A stretch of DNA of 64,000 nt, taken from contig JALFLH010000020.1 in assembly GCA_022774865.1 (NCBI GenBank), forward strand, positions 62,001 through 126,000, read 5' to 3'. The first letter of the stretch is position 1. The number at the start of each line of letters is the position of its first letter. The DNA comes from Clostridiales bacterium. GTDB taxonomy: Bacteria; Bacillota; Clostridia; Oscillospirales; Oscillospiraceae. The notes below the pieces were generated by a model, which had not been told where the DNA came from, did not search any database, and was given only the letters and a program-made list of their open reading frames with translations. Positions 39,392 to 50,159 of this stretch are shown here, piece after piece. Both the position numbers and the translations under genes were made by a program.

Positions 39392-40192
39392 ATGAAGCAA
39401 ATTCAAACCAAATTATCACAGTATTTTCAGGAATTCTGGAAGTACCGGGATCTGCTGAAGCTGTTGGTCAGCAAAAATATCAAACTGAAATACCGGCGGA
39501 GCTGGCTGGGATACGTCTGGAGCATTCTGAATCCCCTTTTGATTATGGTGGTTATGACCATCGTGTTTTCAACCATGTTCAAGCGGGATATCGAAAATTT
39601 CCCCGTCTATCTGTTCTGCGGCCAGCTTCTGTTCAACTATATGAACACATCCACCAGTCAGGCCATTTTTTCCATAACGGGAAATGCTTCTCTGCTGAAA
39701 AAGACATTTGTGCCCAAATACCTGTTTACGGTTGCCAGAATCACCAGCGGCCTTGTGGATCTGCTGTTTTCACTGGGCGCATTGGTGATCGTCATGATCG
39801 TAACGCGCGCCCATGTAACCTGGTATGCGCTGCTGTTCCCCTTCGTGCTGTTGCAGCTCTATATTTTCTGTATTGGCCTTGGCCTGTTTTTGGCGCAGGC
39901 GAGTGTGTTTTTTAAGGATACCCAGTTTATTTACAATGCCTTTACCACCGCCTGGATGTATCTGTCCGCCATTTTCTATCCGGTGGAGGCGCTGCCGGAA
40001 AAAGTGATGTGGGCCATCAAGCACCTGAATCCCATGTATTTTTACATTGGGCAGTTTCGGGATCTGGTCTATTATGGCAGAATGCCGGGCAATCTGATCA
40101 TGGTTGCCGGCTGGGTTACCGCGTTTGCCATGCTGGCTATCGGCGTGTGGAGCTTTTTCCGCTCCAAGGATAAATTCATTCTTTACATTTGA
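39392..40192 (+). CDS. Polysaccharide ABC transporter permease (ABC-2, Wzm/TagG type)
   Basis: YRDLLKLLVSKNIKLKYRRSWLGYVWSILNPLLIMVVMTIVFSTMF. Confidence 0.92.
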   Translation: MKQIQTKLSQYFQEFWKYRDLLKLLVSKNIKLKYRRSWLGYVWSILNPLLIMVVMTIVFSTMFKRDIENFPVYLFCGQLLFNYMNTSTSQAIFSITGNASLLKKTFVPKYLFTVARITSGLVDLLFSLGALVIVMIVTRAHVTWYALLFPFVLLQLYIFCIGLGLFLAQASVFFKDTQFIYNAFTTAWMYLSAIFYPVEALPEKVMWAIKHLNPMYFYIGQFRDLVYYGRMPGNLIMVAGWVTAFAMLAIGVWSFFRSKDKFILYI

Positions 40193-40206
40193 TCGGAGAG
40201 AATCTT

Positions 40207-40953
40207 ATGCCTGAGAAAAAGGTTATGATTGAGGCGGACCATGTTACGATCCGGTTCAACCTTGCCAACCAAAAGGTGGATAATTTAAAAGAATACCTGA
40301 TTAAGCTGATCCGCAAGGAACTGATGTTTCAGGAGTTTCTTGCCGTGAAGGATGTCAGCTTCCGCGTGATGGAAGGAGAGGCATGGGCGCTGATTGGCCC
40401 CAACGGTTCCGGAAAGTCCACCATGCTGAAAGCGATCAGCGGGATCCTGAATCCCTATCGGGGGCGTGTAACTGTCAACGGAACCGTTGCGCCGCTGATT
40501 GAGCTCGGCGCGGGCTTTGATCCCGAGTGCACCGCCCGGGAAAACATCATGCTGAATGGGTGTGTGCTGGGCCACTCCGAGAAGTTTATGAAGGAACACT
40601 TCGATGAAATTGTTGATTTCGCGGGGATTGAGCAGTTTCTGGACTCTCCGCTGAAAAATTTCTCCTCCGGTATGAAGGCGCGGCTGGGCTTTTCCGTAGC
40701 CACGATGGTGAAGCCGGATGTTCTGATTGTGGACGAGATTCTGTCTGTGGGCGACTATAAATTCAAGCAGAAATGCATGAAACGCATGGAGGATCTGCTG
40801 AGCAGCGGCACTACGCTGCTGTATGTGTCCCACAACATCGATGAAGTCCGGCGGCTGTGCGACCACGCGATCTGGCTGGATAAGGGCGCGGCCAGAATGC
40901 AGGGGGAGGTCAATGAAGTCTGTGACGCTTATATGGCCGATATGCAAAAATAG
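40207..40953 (+). CDS. Polysaccharide ABC transporter ATP-binding protein (Wzt/TagH type)
   Basis: GPNGSGKSTMLKAISGILNPYRGRVTVNG, FSSGMKARLGFSVATMVKPDVLIVDEILSVGD. Confidence 0.95.
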   Translation: MPEKKVMIEADHVTIRFNLANQKVDNLKEYLIKLIRKELMFQEFLAVKDVSFRVMEGEAWALIGPNGSGKSTMLKAISGILNPYRGRVTVNGTVAPLIELGAGFDPECTARENIMLNGCVLGHSEKFMKEHFDEIVDFAGIEQFLDSPLKNFSSGMKARLGFSVATMVKPDVLIVDEILSVGDYKFKQKCMKRMEDLLSSGTTLLYVSHNIDEVRRLCDHAIWLDKGAARMQGEVNEVCDAYMADMQK

Positions 40954-40971
40954 AAAGCGAGCTACAGTAAG

Positions 40972-41004
40972 CCGGCTCTTGATTATTTCAAGAGCCGGCT
41001 TATG
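40972..41004. terminator. Bidirectional terminator hairpin between converging polysaccharide operons
   Basis: taagccggctcttgattatttcaagagccggctta. Confidence 0.75.
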
Positions 41005-41031
41005 TTCTGAAATCCATTACTTGCGCACACC

Positions 41032-42993
41032 TTATCTCGTGCGCAATATTTTGTTAAATGAATACTTCACGGTATATAAAAGACCATGCTGTTTGATACA
41101 CCGAAAAAAGCCCCTTACTTTCTTGGGAAGAAGAATCAGACGCGTTCCGCATTTTTTGACAAGAGAAAACACCTTTTTTACGGAATAGCACATGGTATAA
41201 CCCAGACCGTGATCCAGAATGCAGGAGATGAAACCACGAACCTTTCGCGGAAGGAATGTGATTGCCCGACCAATCCGGAAAGACCAGGAGGCTTTAATCG
41301 ACTGCAGTTCCTTTCTCGCATTTCGAAGCTGTATTTCAGTGGAGCCATTGGAGCCATTCGCCAATGCGTCATATGCAGGCAGATAGTAGGGAGAATATTT
41401 GTAATATTTCCACCAGTATCGGCTTAGAATTGAATTCCTCTCATTCCACGGCTTGCGTTTATCTGCGAAATGAATGATAACCGGGTTTGATAAAGCTTCG
41501 GCACACTCCTCGGCTGCATATACATTCTGACCAATATCATTGAATCTGCATCTGCCCTTTTCCTGTGTAAGATACTTCGTCATCAGGTTAAACTTCGGCG
41601 GAAGTATTTTAATGGAGTTATAGCAAGCAATATTAATGACATCCTGATCCTGCGATTGAAAAGGCAGTTTTGCAAGCTCCAGAAACTGATCCTGAAGATT
41701 GTGCTTTCTCATTTTCGCAAGATTCATTATCAAAACGCCTGCATTAATATACTGCGATATGCTGGGAAGTCCGGTTCTCTGCGTTTCATACTCTATTTTC
41801 CATTCGGGGTACATATATCCTGCTGCCTTGACACCGGCAACGTAAAAATCATCCACATTCGTTCGATACATATCAGTTAAATCTGTATCCACAACCAAGT
41901 CTCCATCGAGATAAATGCATTTGGAATACTGTGGAAGCAGTGAAGGAATCATGAGCCGGTAATAGGTAACCTTCGTAATATGCGAAAGGGATATTGTGGC
42001 GTCTTCAAACTCGTTTTCCATGGAAATAAAGTTAATCTTACAGCCGGGATATTTATCCTGATAGCTTCTCAGAAGATCTCGGTTGCAAGCGGATAATTCA
42101 TTGGGCACCAGTAAATAGATATCATATTTCGTCTGCTTTTTTGCATTAGTCAACAGGGAGGCAATTGCGGTGGATGTGGGTAATAAATAGTTCTCATCCA
42201 GCGCCATAACGACTGGTATGATGCGCTCGCTTTCAGCGTAAATTGTTGGCAAAAACACGCCTTTTTTTCTTTCACTGATCAGCTTTTGAATAAAAATGCC
42301 CGTCAACCACTCGGAAATGAACAAACGCTTTTCGCTCAAATCCACTTCCTGTTCAAATTGAAAGAGAATATCAAAAATCCAGCTTGCGTATCGGAAAAAG
42401 GCATCCTTGGGAAAGATGAACATATTGCAAAAGTATGCTTCTTCCCCTGCCAGATATTGGTCTGCGGCTGCGGAATACTCCGGATATTTTTCTTTCAGGA
42501 TACGGATCGCACGATCCAGATCCTCGATTCTGTGATTTCTTTGATAGTGTTCATACATGGATACACGGTACTGTGGCTTAACAGTAACGAAATCCGCATC
42601 AGAAAGAATCTCCTCAAGACGGGCGGGAGAGTATCCGATTTCATCTAGATACTCGGGATAGATTCCTTCGTTTTCATAGCAACTGCGCGGGCCGCCTTTA
42701 AAAAGGAAATGCCTTCTGTAATGCATGAAGCCGATCCACTGCGGATTTCCTAAATCCTGATAGTTTTTCCATGCCCAGTATATGGTGGTCAGCTCATTGT
42801 AACTGCCATTCTTTTCGGAAATGTTGTCGCCGGTATTATCGCCTTCCATATTGCTGAGCAACCACTCCAAAGAGGAAGAACCGGATTGTTTCAGCGCAAT
42901 CGCGCGGCCTGCATGAATAGGGGTAAGAATATCATCCTTTAAGAGAAAATCTTTCTTATGATAGGAGATCAGTATTTTACACGTCGGCTTCAT
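41032..42993 (-). CDS. Fused DUF4422 + GT8-family glycosyltransferase with duplicated C-terminal motif
   Basis: N-terminus ILISYHKKDFLLKDDILTPIHAGRAI...YNELTTIYWAWKNY..GFMHYRRHF; C-terminus IIPVVMALDENYLLPTSTAIASLL..YLDGDLVVDTDLTDMY. Confidence 0.87.
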   Translation of the reverse strand: MKPTCKILISYHKKDFLLKDDILTPIHAGRAIALKQSGSSSLEWLLSNMEGDNTGDNISEKNGSYNELTTIYWAWKNYQDLGNPQWIGFMHYRRHFLFKGGPRSCYENEGIYPEYLDEIGYSPARLEEILSDADFVTVKPQYRVSMYEHYQRNHRIEDLDRAIRILKEKYPEYSAAADQYLAGEEAYFCNMFIFPKDAFFRYASWIFDILFQFEQEVDLSEKRLFISEWLTGIFIQKLISERKKGVFLPTIYAESERIIPVVMALDENYLLPTSTAIASLLTNAKKQTKYDIYLLVPNELSACNRDLLRSYQDKYPGCKINFISMENEFEDATISLSHITKVTYYRLMIPSLLPQYSKCIYLDGDLVVDTDLTDMYRTNVDDFYVAGVKAAGYMYPEWKIEYETQRTGLPSISQYINAGVLIMNLAKMRKHNLQDQFLELAKLPFQSQDQDVINIACYNSIKILPPKFNLMTKYLTQEKGRCRFNDIGQNVYAAEECAEALSNPVIIHFADKRKPWNERNSILSRYWWKYYKYSPYYLPAYDALANGSNGSTEIQLRNARKELQSIKASWSFRIGRAITFLPRKVRGFISCILDHGLGYTMCYSVKKVFSLVKKCGTRLILLPKKVRGFFRCIKQHGLLYTVKYSFNKILRTR

Positions 42994-43004
42994 AAAAAAT
43001 CCTT

Positions 43005-44108
43005 TCACGCTTTATTCCTGTTTTTTCTGGGCTTCAGTTTCATAAAAAAGAGCCGCACGGTATAAAAGAAACCGTGATCTCTGCAGCACTGTATCGCGCC
43101 TCTGAGCAGATGGGTAAAGCGCGCGCCCTTTTTGCTTTGAGACGGATCATTCGCGGCATATTCCTTGAGAAGTTCGTTGAACTCTTTCAGAAGGTAACAG
43201 TCCGTGTCGGTGGTGGACATCCCAGCCTGTTGCAAAAGTCCTGTGTCGATTGCGGCGTTAATTTGAATCAAAAGATTCAATGTTTGCGAATCCTTTTCCC
43301 GGAGAGATTTCATGACAGGGTCAAAGACATTGCTTGCCTCGAAACGCCGGACAGTCAGAGCATGCAGGTCACATAGTTTTTCCTGAGAAGACAGCATCAG
43401 GTTATCCAGGTGCCCACGCATCATATCATGCAGTTTGGCCCGGGGCCATGTGGTTGGTTTGTCCTGAAAACAGCATCGATAACGGTATACAACATCAGGA
43501 ACAGCGTAGAAGGCTTGCGCTGTAATCATAGCCTTAACAAAAAAAGGAGGATCCTGAAACCGCGAATAAAGGGGAAACAGAATGTGGTTTTCCAATAAAA
43601 AGGCTCTGTTATAGAGAAATCTGTGATAACCATAATCGAATTGGTAATCACGATAGGAAACGAAGCCCTCTTTTATGAATGTGTACTTGAGGAAATCGCC
43701 CGTATAATAGGTGGAAACCTTTCCGGTCATCTGATTATAACTGCTGAAGGAACCGCCGCAGATCAGGGCGCAGTGTTCGCTGGCCTTGGTGTATAACAGT
43801 TCCAAAGTCCCGGAATTCGGGTAAAAGTCATCGGGGTCCATAAACGCGATGAACTCACCAGTCGCATAAGCAATACCATTATTTCTCGACACGGCGACGC
43901 CCTGATTTTTTTGATGGAATACCCGAATACGCGCATCCTGGCTCTGATAGTTTTCCAGCAATTCCGGTGTGCTGTCTGTTGAGCCGTCGTCAACGCAGAT
44001 TATTTCAATATTGCAAAGTGTTTGCTGCAGAACACTATCCAAACAATCTTTCAGATAGTTTTCCATATTATAACATGGGATAATGATAGACACTTTTGGC
44101 GTGTTCAT
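43005..44108 (-). CDS. GT2 family glycosyltransferase
   Basis: PKVSIIIPCYNMENYLKDCLDSVLQQTLCNIEIICVDDGSTDSTPELL. Confidence 0.93.
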   Translation of the reverse strand: MNTPKVSIIIPCYNMENYLKDCLDSVLQQTLCNIEIICVDDGSTDSTPELLENYQSQDARIRVFHQKNQGVAVSRNNGIAYATGEFIAFMDPDDFYPNSGTLELLYTKASEHCALICGGSFSSYNQMTGKVSTYYTGDFLKYTFIKEGFVSYRDYQFDYGYHRFLYNRAFLLENHILFPLYSRFQDPPFFVKAMITAQAFYAVPDVVYRYRCCFQDKPTTWPRAKLHDMMRGHLDNLMLSSQEKLCDLHALTVRRFEASNVFDPVMKSLREKDSQTLNLLIQINAAIDTGLLQQAGMSTTDTDCYLLKEFNELLKEYAANDPSQSKKGARFTHLLRGAIQCCRDHGFFYTVRLFFMKLKPRKNRNKA

Positions 44109-44120
44109 TGATTATTTCCC

Positions 44121-45305
44121 CTAATCTCTGTAGAATAAGTCTCTGGTATAAACCCTGTCCATGACATCCTCCAGTTCCCGGCTGTACCGGTTGGCAAGAA
44201 TCACGTCGCAGGTGGATTTGAATTCCTGGAGATCCCGAATAACGCGGTTTCCAAGGAAGCAGTCTTCCTTCAGCGTCGGTTCATAAATCACCAGCTCCAC
44301 ACCCTCGGCGCGGATTCGCTTCATAACGCCCTGAATCGAGGATTGGCGGAAATTGTCACTGTTGGTTTTCATGGTCAGACGATAGATTCCGACGGTTTTC
44401 GGATTCCTTGACAGAATCTGATGGGCAATGAAGTCCTTTCTGGTGCGGTTGGACTTGACGATGGCTTCAATCAGATTCTGCGGAACATGGTCGTAATTCG
44501 CAAGAAGCTGCTTGGTGTCTTTCGGCAGGCAATATCCGCCATATCCAAAGCTGGGATTGTTGTAGTGGGAACCGATGCGCGGATCGAGGCAGACACCGTC
44601 AATAATCTGCTTGGAATCCAGACCGTTCAGCTCCGCGTAGGTGTCAAGCTCGTTGAAGAACGAGACCCGCATGGCAAGGTAGGTATTGGCAAACAGCTTC
44701 ACCGCTTCCGCTTCCGTGAAGCCCATGAACAGGGTGTCGATCTGCTCCTTCAGGGCGCCCTGCATGAGCAGGTCGGCAAAGGTGTGGGCGGCATTCAGAA
44801 GCCTCTCGTCCTGCAGATCCGTACCCACAATAATCCGGCTGGGATACAGGTTGTCGTACAGTGCTTTGGACTCGCGCAGAAATTCCGGGCTGAAGAGAAT
44901 GTTGGGGTTTCCGGTTTTCTCGCGGATACTCCGGGTAAATCCAACAGGGACGGTGGATTTGATGACCATAAACGCGTCGGGATTGACCCGGGTGACAATC
45001 CGGATCACCGTCTCAACGGCAGAGGTGTCGAAGAAATTCTTCTTCGCGTCGTAATTGGTAGGTGCCGCAATCACCACAAATTCGGCGTTGGCATAGGCGG
45101 ATTCCGCATCCAGCGTGGCGGTCAGATTCAGCGTCTTCTCCGCAAGAAAGCGGCTGATCTCCGCATCCTGAATGGGAGAAATCCGATTGTTAATCTGCGC
45201 AACTTTTTCCGGGATAATATCCACAGCGGTCACTTCGTGATGCTGCGCCAGCAGCACCGCCAGCGACAGCCCCACATACCCGGTTCCCGCGACAGCGATT
45301 TTCAT
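44121..45305 (-). CDS. UDP-glucose/GDP-mannose dehydrogenase family (UDP-sugar 6-dehydrogenase)
   Basis: [49 protein letters not shown]. Confidence 0.94.
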   Translation of the reverse strand: MKIAVAGTGYVGLSLAVLLAQHHEVTAVDIIPEKVAQINNRISPIQDAEISRFLAEKTLNLTATLDAESAYANAEFVVIAAPTNYDAKKNFFDTSAVETVIRIVTRVNPDAFMVIKSTVPVGFTRSIREKTGNPNILFSPEFLRESKALYDNLYPSRIIVGTDLQDERLLNAAHTFADLLMQGALKEQIDTLFMGFTEAEAVKLFANTYLAMRVSFFNELDTYAELNGLDSKQIIDGVCLDPRIGSHYNNPSFGYGGYCLPKDTKQLLANYDHVPQNLIEAIVKSNRTRKDFIAHQILSRNPKTVGIYRLTMKTNSDNFRQSSIQGVMKRIRAEGVELVIYEPTLKEDCFLGNRVIRDLQEFKSTCDVILANRYSRELEDVMDRVYTRDLFYRD

Positions 45306-46405
45306 ACGGGGATTCCTTCTTTCTTCAGATCATTCAATGCGGCACGAATGACCTTGTCCATGTCGTAATACTGATACTGTCCCAGTCGGCCGCCGAAAAT
45401 CACATTTCCCTGCTGCTGCGCCAACGACTGGTATTTTTTATACAGCGCCCCGTTTTCCGCGTCGTTCACAGGGTAGTATGGCTCCATGCCGGGCTTCCAT
45501 TCGGCGGAATACTCCCGGCTGATGATGGTGGTGGGCTGCTGGCCGAATTCAAAATGCTTGTGCTCGATAATCCGGGTGTAGGGCTGATCCCACGAGGTAT
45601 AGTTGACCACGGCGTTGCCCTGGTAATCCGCTATGGGAAGCTCCTCCGTCTCAAAGCGGACGCTGCGGTATTTCAGCGCGCCCAGACGATAGCCGAAAAA
45701 TTCATCGATGCAGCCGGTGTAGACAATTTTCTTCGCGATATTGGGGTTTTCTTTGATCAGATCGGCGTAGTCGGTATTCAGCCGGACCTCCACGCCGGAG
45801 AGCATTTTCTCCACCATGGCGGTGTAGCCGCCGATGGGAATGCCCTGATAGCGGTCGTTGAAATAATTGTTGTTATAGGTAAAACGGCAGGGCAGACGCT
45901 TGATGATAAAAGCGGGCAGCTCCTTGCAGTCCCGGCCCCACTGCTTCTCCGTGTAGTCCTTGACCAGCTTGGTGTAGACATCTGTGCCCACCAGACTCAG
46001 CGCCTGCTCCTCCAGATTTTTCGGTTCGGTGATGTGAAGTGCTGCCACCTGCTCCGCGATCTTGGCCCTGGCCTCTGCGGGTGTGCGGATGCCCCACATT
46101 TTGGAGAAGGTGTTCATGTTAAAGGGAAGGTTGTACAGCTCGTCCTTGTAGATGGCGATGGGACTGTTGATGTAGTTGTTGAATTCCGCAAACTGGTTTA
46201 CATAATCCCACACTTCTTTGTCGCTGGTGTGGAAAATGTGCGCGCCATATTGATGTACGTTGATACCGGATACATTTTTCGTGTAGATATTGCCCGCAAC
46301 ATGATCCCGGCGGTCAATCACCAGACATTTCTTGCCCTGTTTGGTCAGCTCGTGGGCAAAGACTGTGCCGTACAGGCCGGCTCCGACAATCAGATAATCA
46401 TACAT
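45302..46405 (-). CDS. glf: UDP-galactopyranose mutase
   Basis: [60 protein letters not shown]. Confidence 0.97.
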   Translation of the reverse strand: MYDYLIVGAGLYGTVFAHELTKQGKKCLVIDRRDHVAGNIYTKNVSGINVHQYGAHIFHTSDKEVWDYVNQFAEFNNYINSPIAIYKDELYNLPFNMNTFSKMWGIRTPAEARAKIAEQVAALHITEPKNLEEQALSLVGTDVYTKLVKDYTEKQWGRDCKELPAFIIKRLPCRFTYNNNYFNDRYQGIPIGGYTAMVEKMLSGVEVRLNTDYADLIKENPNIAKKIVYTGCIDEFFGYRLGALKYRSVRFETEELPIADYQGNAVVNYTSWDQPYTRIIEHKHFEFGQQPTTIISREYSAEWKPGMEPYYPVNDAENGALYKKYQSLAQQQGNVIFGGRLGQYQYYDMDKVIRAALNDLKKEGIPV

Positions 46406-46421
46406 GATACTCTCGTCCTTT

Positions 46422-47471
46422 CTATCGTTCGGCGTGATTTTTGCTGATTTGGAATGGCTGCTTTTTTCGCAGACGTTGATAGATACCGGAATTCAGAATC
46501 CGGTTCCAGTCCTTCTTTCTGATTCCCAGCCGGTTCAGCAGGGAAAATACCGCGTATTTTCCACGAACCAGACATTCTATCTCCGGGTAATCCCGGCGGC
46601 AGAGCGCCATGACGGACTGAGCCTGTCGGCGGCCATCTTTCCGATCCGGGTTTACCAGGAGTGCGGTGCTCAGGTAGCTCATCAGAACGCCCTCCGTTTT
46701 CAGGGCGGCGTAGCGTTTTCCGTCACCCGCCGGCAGCGCCTGACAGGCTGACGCCATGTGGCGGAATATGGCCTCCAGTTGGCCGATGCGGCGGAGCTGG
46801 TTGGCGTCGGAGACGCTCTGATTCACGTCCCCAACCCGATAATCATAGACAAACAGGTCAAAGCACATCAGAGATTTTGCCCGGCAGCAGGGGAATGCGG
46901 CAAAGGCGTGATCCTCATAATATACGTGTTCCGGCAGCGGGGCGGCGTTCGCCCGGTAGAAGTCGGTGCGGTAGGTGATGCCGTGGAAGGTCAGACCCCA
47001 TTCAAAGCTGCTCCAGTTTTCCACGATTTCCCGGAATGGACAATGAATCCCAAAAGCCCGCGGGAAGGTCCGCAGGTCTTTCACTTCTCCTGTGCCCATA
47101 TCCACGGTGCGGTAATGGGTCAGGATCACATCGCTGTCGCACGAATCGAGCAGAGACAGGAACGCCGGAAGATTCTGCTTTTCCACCCAGTCGTCCGCGT
47201 CGATGACCTTCAGGTATTTTCCGCTGGCGGCGGCGCAGCCGGTATTCACTGCCCCGCCGTGCCCGCGGTTTTCCTGACTGATCAGGCGAACCACATTCGG
47301 CCAGCGCCGGCAAAAGGATTCGGCGATTTGCGCCGTGGCGTCAGTAGAGCCATCATTGACAATGATAATTTCCAGACAGTCCAGAATCTCCGGCGCCAGC
47401 ATACTGGAAACGCACCGCTCCAGAAAGGACTGAGAATTGTAGGCAGGGATGATAAAGGACAGTGTTTTCAT
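46422..47471 (-). CDS. GT2 family glycosyltransferase
   Basis: KTLSFIIPAYNSQSFLERCVSSMLAPEILDCLEIIIVNDGSTDAT. Confidence 0.93.
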   Translation of the reverse strand: MKTLSFIIPAYNSQSFLERCVSSMLAPEILDCLEIIIVNDGSTDATAQIAESFCRRWPNVVRLISQENRGHGGAVNTGCAAASGKYLKVIDADDWVEKQNLPAFLSLLDSCDSDVILTHYRTVDMGTGEVKDLRTFPRAFGIHCPFREIVENWSSFEWGLTFHGITYRTDFYRANAAPLPEHVYYEDHAFAAFPCCRAKSLMCFDLFVYDYRVGDVNQSVSDANQLRRIGQLEAIFRHMASACQALPAGDGKRYAALKTEGVLMSYLSTALLVNPDRKDGRRQAQSVMALCRRDYPEIECLVRGKYAVFSLLNRLGIRKKDWNRILNSGIYQRLRKKQPFQISKNHAER

Positions 47472-48283
47472 GCGTTGGTGCCCTCATTTCGGCGGCGCTT
47501 CGCCTGCTTCCCGATTTTATTCTCCCAAATTCCGCGAAAGGTAGCCCGCAGGGCTTTTCCGGGGGAGATGGAGTCCCGGTACAGGGAGCGCTTGCGAATC
47601 ACAAAATATACCGCGTATAGCGCAGCCAGACACGGCCCCAGAATATAGCGGGTGGTGGCGCCGCGATTTTCGAAAAAGGTTTCGGTATAGCCGTGAAACC
47701 AGGTGGATTCCGTCTGCGCCACGGAAGCGATCAGCGCCGGGACATAGTAGATCCGCAGCCCGGCTTTTTCACAGTCTGTCAGAAACTTCAGCTCCTCCTC
47801 GGCACCATTTCCGGTGCCCGCGCCCATCAGCTCGTCAAAGCGAACCCCCGCATCCAAAATGCGCGCCCGGCGGAAGGAAATCTGCCAGGAGCTGATCTTC
47901 ATGGTTTTGGGAAACCGCAGGCGCATGATCCGGTCGGGAAACGACGCCGGGCGGTTTCCAATTTTGAAGATGATCACATCCGCTTCGGGAATCTGGTCAT
48001 AGGCCGACAGAATCTTCCCTTCGTAGTCCGGGACAAACTGCTCATCGTCGTCGCACAGCAGACACACATCAGCCTCCGACCGGCTGACGGCCATATTCCG
48101 GCTCTTCGTCAGGCCGCGCTGGGTGACGGAATAGATGCGCGCCGTTCCGTGGGCAGTTGGATATTCTTCGAAGCCGTCCCGGTCGCACTGGTTGATGACG
48201 ACCACATTGCCGGTCAGACCGGATTTCCGCACCAGCGTGTCGTCTCGCTGGTGCATACAGGACATCAGTACGTCTAGATTCAT
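47468..48283 (-). CDS. GT2-like glycosyltransferase
   Basis: MNLDVLMSCMHQRDDTLVRKSGLTGNVVVINQCDRDGFEEYPT...CLLCDDDEQFVPDYEGKI; likely start inside the ORF track entry. Confidence 0.8.
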   Translation of the reverse strand: MNLDVLMSCMHQRDDTLVRKSGLTGNVVVINQCDRDGFEEYPTAHGTARIYSVTQRGLTKSRNMAVSRSEADVCLLCDDDEQFVPDYEGKILSAYDQIPEADVIIFKIGNRPASFPDRIMRLRFPKTMKISSWQISFRRARILDAGVRFDELMGAGTGNGAEEELKFLTDCEKAGLRIYYVPALIASVAQTESTWFHGYTETFFENRGATTRYILGPCLAALYAVYFVIRKRSLYRDSISPGKALRATFRGIWENKIGKQAKRRRNEGTNA

Positions 48284-48288
48284 AGCAG

Positions 48289-49047
48289 TTATTTCAAATA
48301 CCAAAGGAAATATTTTTTCATACCGTGAAAGACATACCCGGTGAAATACAGGCAGGAGCGGAAGAAGCCGAAGCCCATATACCGGTAGGTTTGAAATGTC
48401 ATTTTCGCGGATTTCAGCTTGCTGCCGGATTTGCCGGAATTGGTGATGCGGTACTTGAGCAGCGGCTCGTTGACGGCGCAGCCCTGCCCGTATTTCCGCA
48501 GAACCTGCAGCCACGTGAGGTAGTCCTCGTGGGCATCATCGTGTCGCATGGGAAATTCCCGCGCGACGTCCGTGCGGATCAGCACGGAGGAGCAGTTGAC
48601 CAGGTTTTCCGTCAGCAGATCCCGGAAGGAGTACGCTTCGGGCACGGGGATCACGTATCCGGTCAGCGTGCCGTCCGGATTCATCAGCTCTCTGGCCGTG
48701 GAGCACATAACCGTGCCGGTTTCCCGGATGCGGCTGAGCTGCTTTTTCAGCTTGTCCGGCGTCCAGATGTCATCGGCATCCAGAAAGGCGATGTAGGTTC
48801 CCCGCGCCAGCGCCACGCCCCGGTTGCGGCTTTCGGCCACGCCCAGATTCCGCTCATTGCGGATATAGCGAATCTGCGGATACCCGCAGTAGGCTCCGGC
48901 GATTTCCTCCAGCCCGTCATCGGAACAGTCGTCAATAATCAGTATTTCCTCCGGCACATCCTGTGCCAGCGCGGAGTCCAGCGCCTGCCGTAAATAACGT
49001 GCGCAGCGAAACGCGGGGATCACAATGGAAACCAGAATCTCGTTCAT
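48289..49047 (-). CDS. GT2 family glycosyltransferase
   Basis: MNEILVSIVIPAFRCARYLRQALDSALAQDVPEEILIIDDCSDDG. Confidence 0.92.
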   Translation of the reverse strand: MNEILVSIVIPAFRCARYLRQALDSALAQDVPEEILIIDDCSDDGLEEIAGAYCGYPQIRYIRNERNLGVAESRNRGVALARGTYIAFLDADDIWTPDKLKKQLSRIRETGTVMCSTARELMNPDGTLTGYVIPVPEAYSFRDLLTENLVNCSSVLIRTDVAREFPMRHDDAHEDYLTWLQVLRKYGQGCAVNEPLLKYRITNSGKSGSKLKSAKMTFQTYRYMGFGFFRSCLYFTGYVFHGMKKYFLWYLK

Positions 49048-49328
49048 AGTTGCGCTTTCCTCATAAAAAATGATAAAAGTTCCCGATCTGCGGCTACCCT
49101 TCAACCTGATCTTTATCCAATACAGTATATCAGATTTTATGAAAATTTGCAAGAACTGCCCCGGAGAAAAGGGGTGTTTATTTGCAAATTTCTTTGACAA
49201 TCCTGATTATTTGGCATATTTTTCCCGGATTCAGCCGGGGTGGCGGGCGGCTTAATAAAAGCTTAACTTGCGTTCCGCTACCTGCTGCGCTATGATAGTA
49301 CAAAATCAAAACCGGAGGAAAATGTATC

Positions 49329-50024
49329 ATGAAAAAATGGATTCCAGTGCTGCTTTCCCTCTGCTGCCTGCTTGCGGCCTGCGGAGCGCCGGATCATACA
49401 CCGGCGGGTTCGTCCGCTCCGGTTGTCACCGAAGTCAAGCCGGACGCCACGGAGGCCGCCGTCACCCAGCCCTCCGCACCGGCGCCGGTTACGGTTTCTC
49501 CGCTGCCCCGTTCCATTGATCTGGAGCATCTGGACAATTGCACGGTTCCCATTTCCCTGCAGAAGGGAGACGTGTATCTGGACGATGACGGGGCGCTGCA
49601 GATGAAGGCAACCGCATATACGTATGACCGGTATGACCTGGTGGATATTGCCAATCTGAAGGTCGGCGATACCATTGTGCTGGGACAGGAGAATGTGACC
49701 GTCACGTCCGTGGTTGAGGATAGCAACGGCAGACTGGTGCTCAACGGACAGTTTTACCTGTGCAGCAACGAGGACGGCACTTTCAGCCAGGTCGATGATA
49801 CGGGCATTCTCGTCTATTATCCGCTGGGAGAGGCAACCATCCGGGTTTCCCAGGAGTTTACGTTTGCCGATTCCTTTGATCCCGGCGCGGGAACGGTTAC
49901 TTACTATCCGGGCGACTTCCTGACCGACGACGTGGCAATTCCCTACGATTTCACACCCGCCAACACCACGCTTGTGATCGAAAACGGCGTTGCGGTTTCT
50001 ATGAACCGGATCTATCTGCCCTGA
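49329..50024 (+). CDS. Hypothetical lipoprotein
   Basis: MKKWIPVLLSLCCLLAACGAPDHTPAGS lipobox; ggagga RBS. Confidence 0.75.
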   Translation: MKKWIPVLLSLCCLLAACGAPDHTPAGSSAPVVTEVKPDATEAAVTQPSAPAPVTVSPLPRSIDLEHLDNCTVPISLQKGDVYLDDDGALQMKATAYTYDRYDLVDIANLKVGDTIVLGQENVTVTSVVEDSNGRLVLNGQFYLCSNEDGTFSQVDDTGILVYYPLGEATIRVSQEFTFADSFDPGAGTVTYYPGDFLTDDVAIPYDFTPANTTLVIENGVAVSMNRIYLP

Positions 50025-50039
50025 ATGGGTCATCTTTCA

Positions 50040-50072
50040 AGCCCGACGGGAAGTTCCTGCCGGGCTTTTCTG
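50040..50072 (+). terminator. Terminator-like hairpin
   Basis: aagcccgacgggaagttcctgccgggctttt. Confidence 0.7.
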
Positions 50073-50159
50073 AAACTCTTTTCCGGCGCAGACAGAATCC
50101 GCCTTTACAGAACCGGGCGGATGCGCTAAAATGAAACGCAAAGGAGGGAGCATCACACC

